Shown: positions 8,523-18,027, counted from the stretch's first letter. The stretch is 64,000 nucleotides of DNA from Poseidonibacter lekithochrous (GCF_013283835.1 NZ_CP054052.1:2480001-2544000); one strand, 5' to 3'. The notes: generated by a model not told the origin, from the sequence alone. A program made the numbers and translations.

Positions 8523-9831
8523 TTTTTTTACCTTCTTTAATTAATCTTGATACAACCAAAATAACAGCAAAAATAAACATCATTTGATAGAAATTATTAG
8601 TCTGTTTTAAAACCCATTCCATTGTTGACTGTAAATACATACTTGTCAGACAGCCAATAAAAGCCATTGGAATATACTTGTACTTCTTATATTTGCCTTT
8701 TCCTAAGGCAATATAATTTCTTATATTCTTAATATAAAAGAACATAAGAAATGATATAAATACCAATAAATTAGCCCAGCCAGTCTCTGCTGCTACTAAT
8801 AAATAAACTGTCTCAACAATTCCACCTTTTTCATCATCATCTTTTCTTATAATATGCTCACCATAGTTATATGGGGGATTTATTTTTAAACCAAAGTTAT
8901 TTAAACCTACTCCAAAGACCTTGTCGTTTGCCATATTTTGGGCAGCTTCTGCTAAAACAACTCTTACATTTAATGACTCTTCGGGAGCTGTTTGAATTCT
9001 CTCCATAATTGTGTCACTTGCCTTATATAAAATTCCTGTAGCACATACAAAAAATAGAACTGTTACTCCTAGTTTTTTAGCAGTAAATTTTGTTTTATAA
9101 GAAAGTAAAAATATTAAAATAATAGAAATAGAAAATACTGCCATTCCACCTCTTGATAGAGTTGAGATAATATCAACACTAGCTGCACCAAATGCTGTAA
9201 TCCAAACATACAGTTTTGCTTTTTTTGCATTCAAGGCATAAGATAAAAAAATACTTCCATATACAATCATATACATTACTAAGGAGTTTTGATGAGGGAA
9301 AGGCCCTTTTACTTGAAACATTCCTTCTAGGTATTTTTGTTTTAAAACCATAAGTGTTATGTAAGCCACAATTATCAACATATATTTAATAAACTCTTCT
9401 ATATCTTCAAAAGATCTAATTAAATTATAAACAACGAAAAAGTAAAAATACATTCTTACCATTTTCCATAATTCAAAAAATGAATAGATATATACATCAC
9501 TATTAATTATTGAAATTAGTGAGAAAGTAAAATATGTGAAATAAATATAACTAGCTGGAGGCATTCTAATTGGGAATTTATCTTTTCTAGAATAAATCAC
9601 AAAAAATAGAATAATAGCTGTAATATCAACAAGCCCTATTTCAAAACCTCTTGATGTTCCTCTATATGTTTCCATTGAGAAAAAATTAATGTCTTCTGTA
9701 CTTGCTGTAAAAAACAGTAATAAAAACCAAAACGATTTTTCAATCCAAACGAATCTTTTGGCAAATATTACTGCTATTGGAACTCCAATAAATAGTACAA
9801 AAAAGAAAATTATATATTTTAACTCAAACAT
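8506..9831 (-). CDS. O-antigen polymerase/ligase-like membrane protein (Wzy/WaaL superfamily)
   Basis: A 441-residue integral membrane protein with about 10-12 hydrophobic segments and one larger hydrophilic periplasmic loop (about 280-330, containing VFGVGLNNFG and the nearby NPPYNYGEH). This loop pattern is the hallmark of the O-antigen ligase/polymerase superfamily, where the NxF and His-containing loop is functionally important. The STLSRGG block before a transmembrane segment also fits. In an operon with Wzx, Wza and Wzc homologues, a repeat-unit polymerase is the best reading. A ligase cannot be excluded by sequence alone. Confidence 0.8.
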   Translation of the reverse strand: MFELKYIIFFFVLFIGVPIAVIFAKRFVWIEKSFWFLLLFFTASTEDINFFSMETYRGTSRGFEIGLVDITAIILFFVIYSRKDKFPIRMPPASYIYFTYFTFSLISIINSDVYIYSFFELWKMVRMYFYFFVVYNLIRSFEDIEEFIKYMLIIVAYITLMVLKQKYLEGMFQVKGPFPHQNSLVMYMIVYGSIFLSYALNAKKAKLYVWITAFGAASVDIISTLSRGGMAVFSISIILIFLLSYKTKFTAKKLGVTVLFFVCATGILYKASDTIMERIQTAPEESLNVRVVLAEAAQNMANDKVFGVGLNNFGLKINPPYNYGEHIIRKDDDEKGGIVETVYLLVAAETGWANLLVFISFLMFFYIKNIRNYIALGKGKYKKYKYIPMAFIGCLTSMYLQSTMEWVLKQTNNFYQMMFIFAVILVVSRLIKEGKKNEKSK

Positions 9832-9846
9832 AATCTTGCCTTTACT

Positions 9847-10377
9847 TTATATTACTTCTCTGTATTTCACTACTTTTGATGGGATACCCACAACAACTGC
9901 ACATCTTGGTACATCTTTTAATACAACACTATTAGCTCCCACAATAGAATAATCATCTAAAGTGATTTTCCCTAAGATCTTTGCACCTGTGCAAATCTCT
10001 ACAAAATCTCCAATTGTTGGGTTTGTATCTTCATACTCTTCCCCTCTATCACCTAATGTAACTCCTTGATGAATAATACAATTTCTACCAATTGTCGCGA
10101 ACTCTCCAATAACTACTCCACTACTATGAGGTAAATATAAACCTCCATCAATTTTTGCTTTTCTAGCAATGTCACAACCAAATAAAACAAAGTTTAAAAA
10201 AGAAACAATTTTCCCTAATATTCCTAATCTATATTTACTTAATACACTAGAGAATCTAAATAAAATCACAGGATATAATCGAGGATTCAACACATGAACT
10301 AAATCTTTTGTAGATACTGTCTCTTTATTTTTATAAATTGCAATATCCTCTTTTATTAATTGAAGTAAAGTTTTCAT
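9847..10377 (-). CDS. Serine O-acetyltransferase-like hexapeptide-repeat transferase
   Basis: A 176-residue cytoplasmic acyltransferase. Residues about 80-170 carry hexapeptide repeats of a left-handed beta helix: GVVIGEFATIGRNCIIHQGVT, split by TLGDRGE, then AKILGKITLDDYSIVGANSVVL and VVVGIPSKVV. The HSSGVVIG and HQGVTLGD blocks match the CysE/WcaB group, with the acetyl-CoA site His. It is shorter than housekeeping CysE and lies inside the polysaccharide operon, so acetylation of a sugar or lipid-linked repeat is more likely than cysteine synthesis. That is inference from context. Confidence 0.8.
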   Translation of the reverse strand: MKTLLQLIKEDIAIYKNKETVSTKDLVHVLNPRLYPVILFRFSSVLSKYRLGILGKIVSFLNFVLFGCDIARKAKIDGGLYLPHSSGVVIGEFATIGRNCIIHQGVTLGDRGEEYEDTNPTIGDFVEICTGAKILGKITLDDYSIVGANSVVLKDVPRCAVVVGIPSKVVKYREVI

Positions 10378-10378
10378 C

Positions 10379-11488
10379 TTAATCTCCTTTTAGTAATTGA
10401 TTAGTGATGTATGCACTTTGAATAGTTTCTAAACTAGGCATAATTGTTTGAAGAATATTATTCCAATCCCCTAAAGTCGAAGTAGGAATAAAAACAATAT
10501 CAAAAGGTTTAACTCTAAAATCTTTTGATTTCCCTTCTAAAATATCTTCTAAATTTGCAATATATACAACTGGATTTGTTAAAGTTCCTCTAATAATGGC
10601 AACTTTCTGTAAATTTGCATTTACTTTAAAACCTTTTGCATAAGTTACAACTTGACTTAAAGTCATATTTTCTTTAAATCCATAATGACCAGGAAGATTA
10701 ACTTCCCCTAAAATATAAACCTCTGTATTTAAAGCAGATGGAATATAGATATAATCTTTATCTTTTAATGGAATATTATGTAAAGGATTACCTTTTCTTA
10801 CTAACTCAATAAAATTCACAGGTAATACTCTATTTCCTCTTCTAATAAAAGCGTGTTCTAAATCTGCTAACTCAATAGTATTGTCTTCAAAGATTCCAAT
10901 TGAAAGACCTTGAGCAATTGCAATTGAATCAATTGCTTTTGCATTATTTGTAATTTGATAAGTTCCAGGAAGTGAAACTTTTCCTAAAATTGTAAAACTT
11001 TTACTTCTAAATTCAACAGGAATAATAGATACAATTGGATTCACTAAATATCTTTTTAGTTTATTCGCAATTTTTCTCATTGCTTCATTAATAGTAAGAC
11101 CGGCAACTCTCACATCTCCTATTAATTGAAAAGTTAAAGTTCCATCAACTTTAACAACTGAACCTTTTACATTTAATTCAGGTTCCTCGTAAACAAAGAT
11201 ATTAAACATATCACCAGAGCCAATAACGTACTCATTTTTCTCCTTTATATGTAATTCAAGAAGTTCTTTTTTTATTTCATTGGAATGTAATCCATTATGA
11301 ATAATTTCAAAATCTTTTTCTAATACTTGTAATGCTGGATCTACATTTCTTCCTTTATATGCTTTTGGTGGACTCTTTTTTACATATAAAGTTGTATCTT
11401 CAGGTTTAGGTGAAGCTACACATCCGATTAAAAAAATCGCAAGTAATAAGATTAATAAGTAATTAGATACTTTTATTATCGATAACAT
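10379..11488 (-). CDS. Wza-like outer-membrane polysaccharide export lipoprotein (OPX family)
   Basis: Forms the outer-membrane exit channel for the polysaccharide. The N-terminus is a lipoprotein signal ending LAIFLIGCVAS, with the lipidated Cys at about residue 23. The Poly_export domain starts at YVIGSGDMFNIFVYEEPEL and is followed by two SLBB-type domains (KVSLPGTYQI; EVNLPGHYGF). The end has DWNNILQTIMPSLETIQSAY, matching the amphipathic helix that lines the outer-membrane pore in OPX proteins. Its start lies 26 bases inside the end of the copolymerase gene, so the two are translationally coupled, as expected for partners. Confidence 0.9.
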   Translation of the reverse strand: MLSIIKVSNYLLILLLAIFLIGCVASPKPEDTTLYVKKSPPKAYKGRNVDPALQVLEKDFEIIHNGLHSNEIKKELLELHIKEKNEYVIGSGDMFNIFVYEEPELNVKGSVVKVDGTLTFQLIGDVRVAGLTINEAMRKIANKLKRYLVNPIVSIIPVEFRSKSFTILGKVSLPGTYQITNNAKAIDSIAIAQGLSIGIFEDNTIELADLEHAFIRRGNRVLPVNFIELVRKGNPLHNIPLKDKDYIYIPSALNTEVYILGEVNLPGHYGFKENMTLSQVVTYAKGFKVNANLQKVAIIRGTLTNPVVYIANLEDILEGKSKDFRVKPFDIVFIPTSTLGDWNNILQTIMPSLETIQSAYITNQLLKGD

Positions 11489-13430
11489 TTAGAACTCCTT
11501 TTACATGAGATATACCTAGTGAGTTTATTTCTTCTACAATTGGATCAATTGTTTTTCTAGAAGACTCATTACATTTAAAAACTAATAACACTAAATCTGC
11601 TAAAGGAGCAAAGTTTTTAAAGAAATACGTATTTACTCCAAAAGCAAGTACTTCAAATAAAACTAAGTCATATTCGTTAGTTTTTAAGTTCTCAAATAAC
11701 TTTTCTGAAATATTTGTATTTGCTAAGTAGTAATCATTTATTTCACTATCTTGAATATATAGTTTGTGAACATACTCATTAACAACATTTACATTATCAA
11801 AGTTAAGATTTTCAATATCACTACAATTAATTATAGAATCCTCTATTTCAGGAGTTATTTCACTAACTGTTTCAATATAAAGTACTTTTTGTTTTGTAGT
11901 TGAACAAAAGTATGTTAATACTTCTGAAATATGAGTTTTTCCCGTATTTGCAACATCACTACCTAGTAATACAATTTTTTTATTTTTCATTGTTTTCATA
12001 AAAGAAGTAATAAAGTCCATTGTATTTTCTTTGATAATATTGTTATCTTTTGTATTAAAAAACTCTCCAATAAGTTTGATATTAAATCTTCTTTCAATAT
12101 CAAAAGCTCCTTTTATTCTAAAATCAAAGAATAATTTCAGAATAAAAAAGCCTGTAAAAACTAAAGCTGATAAGAAACCTGTTCCTAAAATCATTGCTTT
12201 TTTGAAATTTGATTCTGGATATTTTGGTGGTTTAGCTCTTTCTAAAAATTTGAAATCTTCTTGAGAAGACTCTAATGCGATTTTTAATTCATTTTGTCTT
12301 TTTGTAACTAAGTCTAATAATGAATTTTTTTCATCTATTTTTTTTGCAATAACTGAATATTTTTTTTCTAAAATATTTAACTCTTTAATTTCATTTTCTA
12401 TATTGTTTTGTTGTTCAAATAACTCTTTGATTCTGTTAGTTGATGAAATCACACCTATTTTACTTTGAGATAATTCAATGATTAAAGCTGTAAATAAAGG
12501 ATTATTTCCATAAGTAATCTCATCTGGAATACTTTTTTTATTCTTTCTATTTGCATATTGAGATTTCATTTTTGATATCTCTTTTTTTAAGGTTTTAATT
12601 TTTGGATTATGTTTTGTATATTTTTGATTCATTGCATCAAGTTCTTTTTCTTTATTTGCAATTGCTTTTAAATCAGCTGATCTAACTGAATATTCAAGTT
12701 GAACTTCTTTTGGAATTTGTTTTAATTTAATATTGATTTGTTTGATTTTTGTTTGATACTCATTTTTTAAAACTTTTGTATCAATAAGGTTTAAAGCAAC
12801 TTCATTTAGTTGTTCATACTTATAATCTTTTTGAACTTTGATTGATAAGATTTTATTCTCTTTATTGAATTTTTCTTTTGTAGATAATAAAACTTCAATC
12901 TCTTTAATTAGTGCTTCTTTTTGTTTACCATAATAAACTAGAACCTCTCTTGTTGCAGCATTTTGCACTTTATAAAAGTTTTTTAAAAAAATCTCTGCAA
13001 GTACGTTTGCGCCTTTTACTGATAATTCTCTATTAGCATTAGTAAAAAGAATCTCAATAATATCTGATCTTTTTCTTCTTTTAATTTCATACGATGAATA
13101 TATTTTTTCAACTGTTGTATCAAGTTTTAATACTTTAATAGCTTCATTTAGATTTTCTCTTGTTCTAATAGTTTGTAAAGCAGTGTCATAGTTAAAGTTT
13201 TGGAATTTATAAGGTACATCTTTTGGCATAGATATTTTTTTGTCATATCTAATTATTTTTGCAACTGATTTATAAGAAACAGTTGTAAACTTATTTGCAA
13301 AAAATGTAGCAACTAAGATTCCAATAATTGCAGCAATAAGAATTGATGGTGCTTTATATAATAATTCTTTTAAGAAATATAAAGGATTAACAATAAAAAG
13401 ATCATCAGTTTTAAAAGCTTTATTTTTCAT
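11463..13430 (-). CDS. Wzc/GumC-like polysaccharide copolymerase with degenerate kinase domain
   Basis: Controls chain length and links polymerisation to export. The order is: a cytoplasmic N-terminus, a first transmembrane segment (about 29-48, ILIAAIIGILVATFFA), a long periplasmic part rich in coiled coil (about 130-390), a second transmembrane segment (about 408-430) and a C-terminal P-loop domain. The Walker A-like loop is GSDVANTGKT (about 486-495). The second Asp-rich motif expected of bacterial tyrosine kinases is replaced by VLYIETVSE, and the Walker B-like strand is LVLFEVLAFG. The last residues lack the usual tyrosine cluster. So the kinase is probably inactive or regulatory. It overlaps its neighbours on both sides by 11 and 26 bases. 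Confidence 0.87.
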   Translation of the reverse strand: MKNKAFKTDDLFIVNPLYFLKELLYKAPSILIAAIIGILVATFFANKFTTVSYKSVAKIIRYDKKISMPKDVPYKFQNFNYDTALQTIRTRENLNEAIKVLKLDTTVEKIYSSYEIKRRKRSDIIEILFTNANRELSVKGANVLAEIFLKNFYKVQNAATREVLVYYGKQKEALIKEIEVLLSTKEKFNKENKILSIKVQKDYKYEQLNEVALNLIDTKVLKNEYQTKIKQINIKLKQIPKEVQLEYSVRSADLKAIANKEKELDAMNQKYTKHNPKIKTLKKEISKMKSQYANRKNKKSIPDEITYGNNPLFTALIIELSQSKIGVISSTNRIKELFEQQNNIENEIKELNILEKKYSVIAKKIDEKNSLLDLVTKRQNELKIALESSQEDFKFLERAKPPKYPESNFKKAMILGTGFLSALVFTGFFILKLFFDFRIKGAFDIERRFNIKLIGEFFNTKDNNIIKENTMDFITSFMKTMKNKKIVLLGSDVANTGKTHISEVLTYFCSTTKQKVLYIETVSEITPEIEDSIINCSDIENLNFDNVNVVNEYVHKLYIQDSEINDYYLANTNISEKLFENLKTNEYDLVLFEVLAFGVNTYFFKNFAPLADLVLLVFKCNESSRKTIDPIVEEINSLGISHVKGVLNVIDNKSI

Positions 13431-14565
13431 CTCTTATCTCTTTTTCCATAACTTTTCTAATATCTGTAATTGAATTAATATTTTCATCTATACTTGTACT
13501 TGAAAACATAAGCGAATGTGAGTCTTTATGATCTGGGTGAAAACCATGCATTCCAGGAATAGCTTGTAATCCAAAATAACTTGGGTTAATTAAAATTCCA
13601 GGATTAGTTAAAAAGAACAATTCACCAAATCTTCTATCTTCAAAGAAAACTCTCATTTCTTTTAACTCATCATCATCTACAATTTTTCCACTAGTTTGGA
13701 ATGATAAAAGATCTTCAATTGTCTCTCTAGCTTCATCATTCATAAACCAAAATCTTGCCATTGTTGAATCATACATAGCAACATAATCTTTTCCATAAAC
13801 TAAGCCTGTATTCTCAATAACTTTGATTAAATCTACACTTCCTTTAGTATCACACATTCCATGGTCACTAAAGATATGTAAAGAAACTTCATCATATTTA
13901 TCATTTGCATAATCATAAACATTTGAGATTTGATCTTCTAACCATTTGATTTTTTCAACTGTTTTTTCATGTTCAGTTCCATATGTATGCATAACCCCAT
14001 CAAGTGTTGGTAAGTAAAGATATGAAAACTCAATATCACCTTCATCAATCTTTTCTTTTAAAGCATTGATATTGTAAGTTTCACTTTTTCTCCAATTTGA
14101 GCAGTGGTAAGGAATATCATTTTGTACACACCAATCAAAGATAGTATCAGTTTTTAAAATCCCATTTGGAACAAAATAATCATGTTTTTCTAAGTAATCA
14201 AAATAAGGAAGATGTGCAAATGGCACAGAATAAATCTCAAAATAACCTGTATAACCATTGATAAATTTCATAGCTCTACTTAAATAGTGTCTAGGTCTAA
14301 ATCTATCAAATATTCTTTTTGGTAAAAAAGACAGATACTTACAAAATTTAAAAGGTGAGTTTTTAGGATCATAATAAAAACTAGACCAGTGTGTATGTTC
14401 ATCAGGATATCTTCCAGTTAAAATAGAAGGATCAGCACCTGAAGAAAAACCGAATGTAGTTTTTAATTTTTTTCTTGTATCAATAGCTTTATTATTAAAA
14501 CCATGCTTTTTATAAACTTCCCATCCAAACCCATCAATGAAGACAAATAGTGATAACTTTTTCAT
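13420..14565 (-). CDS. Alkaline-phosphatase-superfamily phosphodiesterase/nucleotide pyrophosphatase-like
   Basis: A two-metal hydrolase of 381 residues, first gene of the polysaccharide operon. Metal-site signatures are visible in order: FVFIDGFGWE, the nucleophile region FSSGADPSILTGRYP, LPTLDGVMHTYG, IFSDHGMCD and the late GMHGFHPDH. No signal peptide is seen, so it seems cytoplasmic. The frame extends 43 codons upstream, but the ATG at 14565 has AAGGAAC at the right spacing and begins the conserved strand. The natural substrate is unknown; a sugar-phosphate, nucleotide or lipid pyrophosphate linked to the pathway is plausible by context. Confidence 0.8.
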   Translation of the reverse strand: MKKLSLFVFIDGFGWEVYKKHGFNNKAIDTRKKLKTTFGFSSGADPSILTGRYPDEHTHWSSFYYDPKNSPFKFCKYLSFLPKRIFDRFRPRHYLSRAMKFINGYTGYFEIYSVPFAHLPYFDYLEKHDYFVPNGILKTDTIFDWCVQNDIPYHCSNWRKSETYNINALKEKIDEGDIEFSYLYLPTLDGVMHTYGTEHEKTVEKIKWLEDQISNVYDYANDKYDEVSLHIFSDHGMCDTKGSVDLIKVIENTGLVYGKDYVAMYDSTMARFWFMNDEARETIEDLLSFQTSGKIVDDDELKEMRVFFEDRRFGELFFLTNPGILINPSYFGLQAIPGMHGFHPDHKDSHSLMFSSTSIDENINSITDIRKVMEKEIRDEK

Positions 14566-14681
14566 AACCAGTTCCTTAATCATTTTTAGAAGATTAACAA
14601 CTCTATATGCAAAAAGATTGCAAGATATTACAATATGCAATATTTTGAATATAATTTTTTTAATTTGGTTAATATTGCAAA

Positions 14682-14993
14682 ATGAAAAAGTCAATAGATA
14701 TCTTAGAGAAAGTTAGTGATGAACTAAATAGACATACTGTATTTTATAAATTCAATAAAAATATTGAAGCATCAGATAAATACAAAAAAGGCAGAATTGA
14801 TGCCTCTACATGGTTAAACGAGTTAGTTTATTATTATATAAAAAAAGAAAAAAACTTCATTATTGAATTTAAAGAAGAGATAAATAAACAGAAAAATAAA
14901 ATAAATAGTGTTAAAAATGGGGATTATAAAATGGGTTTAATTGACGAATTAAAAACTATAGAGGATTCAATAGATGATAGAAATAATAAGTAG
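14682..14993 (+). CDS. Hypothetical coiled-coil protein, 103 residues
   Basis: Not recognised. It is small, highly charged and helical, without signal peptide or membrane segment; the second half (KKEKNFIIEFKEEINKQKNKI) looks like a coiled coil. It is divergent from the polysaccharide operon and overlaps a 37-codon frame at its end. No clear Shine-Dalgarno site precedes the ATG; a -10-like TAATAT ends 6 bases before it, so a leaderless transcript is possible. An upstream TATAAT at 14650-14655 would instead give a short leader. Confidence 0.6.
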   Translation: MKKSIDILEKVSDELNRHTVFYKFNKNIEASDKYKKGRIDASTWLNELVYYYIKKEKNFIIEFKEEINKQKNKINSVKNGDYKMGLIDELKTIEDSIDDRNNK

Positions 14994-15087
14994 TTTAGCA
15001 ATAGCCAGTGGTATTTATTCCGTATATAAATATGAGAAATCTTTAGAAAAAGGAAAAATACCTTTCTCTAAAAGAATAAAGAAATAG
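14974..15087 (+). CDS. Possible 37-residue small membrane protein
   Basis: A short frame starting MIEIISSLAIASGIYSVYKY, a hydrophobic segment of about 16 residues, then a basic tail ending SKRIKK. GAGGA lies 8 bases before the ATG, and the frame overlaps the end of the 103-residue gene by 20 bases, which suggests coupled translation. The stop lies just before the convergent NYN-domain gene. The hydrophobic-then-basic design fits a single-span small protein, but there is no family evidence. Confidence 0.5.
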   Translation: MIEIISSLAIASGIYSVYKYEKSLEKGKIPFSKRIKK

Positions 15088-15088
15088 T

Positions 15089-15826
15089 TTAGTTTCTATT
15101 ATCTTTAATAAACATTACTTGATTATTATCACCTTCAATTTCAATATGGAATAATCCAGTTGCTTTAATAAGATGGCTTAGTTTTTGATAGCCATAGTTA
15201 ATTGGTGAAAATGAAGAGTTTTGTGAAATATACAAACCAACAGCTGCAATATTAGACCAACCATTATGATCTGATGTTTGCTCAACTGCCATTCTTAAAG
15301 TATGTACTAATTTTGTATCTTTTCTTAAATCTTTTTGATTTACCTTACTACTTCTCTCTTCTGAACAATCTTCATTAGAAGACTCATAAAGTTTTTCTGT
15401 ATAAATAAATTGAGAGCAAGCATTAACCAAGGAACCAGGTGTTTTTGACTCTCCATAACCATAAACAGTCAAGCCATCTGAAAGAATACGAGAAACAACA
15501 GGTGAGAAATCACTATCACTTGTAACTAAAGCAATTGCACTTAAGTCTTTCGTATAAAGTAAATCCATGATATCAATAACCATTGCAATATCACTAGCAT
15601 TTTTACCTTTTGTATAATCAAACTGTTGTATTGGTTTGATTGCATATTCAAGTAATGACTCTTCCCAGCCTTTTAGTTTTGGATTTTTCCAGTTACCATA
15701 GGCTTTTCTAATATTAACAACACCATATTTAGATAAATCATTTACAATACTATCTATATATTTCGAACTTACATTATCGCAGTCAATAAGCATAGCTATA
15801 TTGTCTTGTTTCTTATTATGTTTCAT
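15089..15826 (-). CDS. NYN/PIN-fold (LabA-like, DUF88) protein with C-terminal OST-HTH/LOTUS domain
   Basis: A putative RNA-directed nuclease. Residues about 9-140 form the NYN domain: AMLIDCDNVS, NASDIAMVIDIMDLL and LVTSDSDFSPVVSRI supply the acidic residues that coordinate metal in PIN-like nucleases. The C-terminal 80 residues (SDHNGWSNIAAVG, GYQKLSHLIKATGLFHIE) match the OST-HTH/LOTUS RNA-binding fold. The length of 245 is typical of this bacterial two-domain family. It stands alone on the minus strand, convergent with the small genes before it and divergent from the ABC-F gene. Its RNA target is unknown. Confidence 0.85.
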   Translation of the reverse strand: MKHNKKQDNIAMLIDCDNVSSKYIDSIVNDLSKYGVVNIRKAYGNWKNPKLKGWEESLLEYAIKPIQQFDYTKGKNASDIAMVIDIMDLLYTKDLSAIALVTSDSDFSPVVSRILSDGLTVYGYGESKTPGSLVNACSQFIYTEKLYESSNEDCSEERSSKVNQKDLRKDTKLVHTLRMAVEQTSDHNGWSNIAAVGLYISQNSSFSPINYGYQKLSHLIKATGLFHIEIEGDNNQVMFIKDNRN

Positions 15827-16025
15827 TATTATTCTTTAATTTTTATTTTTTGAATTTAAATATTTGTTAGGCACTCATATAATAACTAAAGTATTAACAA
15901 AAGACAAGTAAAGCAAAAAATTAACAAAGCAGTCTATAACAAGATTTTAGATAATATATCTTATTAAATAACAAATATATTAGTATGTGTAGAATACTTA
16001 TTTTACGGGAGTTTCAAGAAATAAT

Positions 16026-17975
16026 ATGGCATTAGTAGATTTACAAAACATATCAAAACAATACGATATAAAAACAATTTTAAAAGATGCAAACTTTACT
16101 CTAAATAGAGGACAAAGAATTGCAGTAATTGGTCAAAATGGACAAGGGAAATCAACATTATTCAAAATTATTACTAGAGATGTTGAGCCAGATTCGGGTG
16201 AAATTTCAATTGATAGATCATTAAAAATTGAGATGTTAGACCAACAACCAAAGTTTAAAGCAGGTCTTAATGTTCGAGATGCAATTGAAGGACAATTAAA
16301 AGAAATAAAAGAAGCTAGAACTGAATACGAAGAAATTACTCTAAAAATTACAACAGATTATGAAAATGAAGAGTTAATTAAAAGACAAAGCCAATTAGCT
16401 ACGTTTATTGATTTTCATAATGCATGGGATTTAGATAATACAATTGAGAGAGTTTTAAAAGAGTTCAAATTAAAACAATATGAATTTAAAGATGTAAACT
16501 TACTAAGTGGTGGAGAGCAAAGAAGAGTTAGTCTTGCAGGATTACTACTTAAAAAACCTGATGTATTACTTTTAGATGAGCCTACGAATCACCTTGATGT
16601 TTATATGGTTGAATTTTTAGAGAGTTTACTTTTAAAGAATAATTTCACTTTATTATTCATCTCGCATGATAGATATTTTATTGATAATATTGCTACTTCT
16701 GTTGTTGAAGTTGAAGGTGGAACGCTAAAGAAATTCCATGGTGGTTATTCTTCTTATTTAGAACAAAAACAACAGTTATTAGAGAACATGCAAAAAGATC
16801 ATCATAACTTACTTCGATTAGTAAAAAGAGAAGCTCACTGGATGCAAAGGGGAGTTACAGCTAGAAGAAAAAGAAATGAAAGAAGAAAATCTGAATATCT
16901 AGATCTTAAACAAAAAGCAAAATCAAACCCAGCTGCTATTAGAAAAATGAGCATTGAATTAGAAAGAGAACAAAAAGCCTTTAATACAGAAGACAAACAA
17001 AGAAATAAAAAGAAAATGCTTTATGAATTAGATGATGTTTGTAAAAGCTTAGGGGATAAAGAACTAATAAGAGACTTTACTTCTAGAATTCTTCAAAAAG
17101 ATACTATTGCAATTGTAGGACCAAATGGTAGTGGAAAATCTACACTTCTTAAAATCTTTATGGAAAAATTTGAAGTAGATAGTGGAAAGTTCAAAAAAGG
17201 TGACTTTAATATTGGATATTTTGATCAGCAAAGAGATATGCTTGATGACAATAAAAATATTATGGATATCTTTTGTCCAGATGGTGGAGATAGAGTTACA
17301 CTTCCAGATGGAAGAGATCAGCATGTTTACGGATACTTAAAAAACTTTTTATTCCCAAGAGAATACTTAGATAAAAAAGTAGGTGTTTTAAGTGGTGGTG
17401 AAAAGAATAGAGTTGCTTTAGCTTTATTATTTACTAAAAAAGTTGATTGTCTAATCCTAGATGAGCCTACAAATGATTTAGATATTCCTACTATTAATAT
17501 TTTAGAAGAGTATTTACAGAGCTTCCAAGGGGCATTAATATTTGTATCTCATGATAGATATTTTGTAGATAAAATTGCAAAAAAACTATTTGTTTTCAAA
17601 GGTAAAGATGGTTTAGTGGAAGAGAGTTTCCAACCATATTCTGAATATCTAGAAATTGAAAAAGAAATTATTGATTTAGAAAGTTTAGAGCTTGAAACAA
17701 AAAAACAAGCACAAGAAAAACCAAAACAAACAGTAAAAAAACAAACAAAACTATCGTATAAAGATCAAAGAGATCATGACTCACTACCAGAAGAAATAGA
17801 AAAATTAGAAGAAAAAATAGAAGAAATAAATGAGTGTCTTATGAACCCTGCTTGTTATGAGCAAAAAGGTATAGTTGCTGTATCAAAAGAGTTAGAAGAT
17901 ACAGAAATTATTTATGAGCAGAAAGTAGAGAGATTTTTAGAACTAGAAGAATTAATAGAGAGCTTTAATTCGTAA
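16026..17975 (+). CDS. uup: ABC-F ATPase, Uup-like
   Basis: A soluble tandem ATPase of 649 residues with no membrane segments. ABC-F proteins act at the ribosome or on DNA. Two nucleotide-binding domains are complete: Walker A GQNGQGKST and GPNGSGKST, signatures LSGGEQRR and LSGGEKNR, and Walker B LLLDEPTNHLD and LILDEPTNDLD. The inter-domain linker is basic and helical (MQRGVTARRKRNERRK). A C-terminal coiled coil (about 560-649, EIEKLEEKIEEINECL) is the feature that separates Uup from EttA. GGGAG lies 12 bases before the ATG. A second ABC-F gene lies at 51008. Confidence 0.88.
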   Translation: MALVDLQNISKQYDIKTILKDANFTLNRGQRIAVIGQNGQGKSTLFKIITRDVEPDSGEISIDRSLKIEMLDQQPKFKAGLNVRDAIEGQLKEIKEARTEYEEITLKITTDYENEELIKRQSQLATFIDFHNAWDLDNTIERVLKEFKLKQYEFKDVNLLSGGEQRRVSLAGLLLKKPDVLLLDEPTNHLDVYMVEFLESLLLKNNFTLLFISHDRYFIDNIATSVVEVEGGTLKKFHGGYSSYLEQKQQLLENMQKDHHNLLRLVKREAHWMQRGVTARRKRNERRKSEYLDLKQKAKSNPAAIRKMSIELEREQKAFNTEDKQRNKKKMLYELDDVCKSLGDKELIRDFTSRILQKDTIAIVGPNGSGKSTLLKIFMEKFEVDSGKFKKGDFNIGYFDQQRDMLDDNKNIMDIFCPDGGDRVTLPDGRDQHVYGYLKNFLFPREYLDKKVGVLSGGEKNRVALALLFTKKVDCLILDEPTNDLDIPTINILEEYLQSFQGALIFVSHDRYFVDKIAKKLFVFKGKDGLVEESFQPYSEYLEIEKEIIDLESLELETKKQAQEKPKQTVKKQTKLSYKDQRDHDSLPEEIEKLEEKIEEINECLMNPACYEQKGIVAVSKELEDTEIIYEQKVERFLELEELIESFNS

Positions 17976-17980
17976 GTTGC

Positions 17981-17986
17981 TATAAT
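17981..17986 (+). promoter_or_regulatory. Probable -10 box for the yqeY gene
   Basis: TATAAT immediately after the ABC-F stop, 41 bases before the yqeY start, which itself has AAGGA. It would allow separate transcription from the ABC-F gene. Confidence 0.4.
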
Positions 17987-18027
17987 AATGATAAATTTTA
18001 TAAAATAATTTTTTAACAAGGATATGC

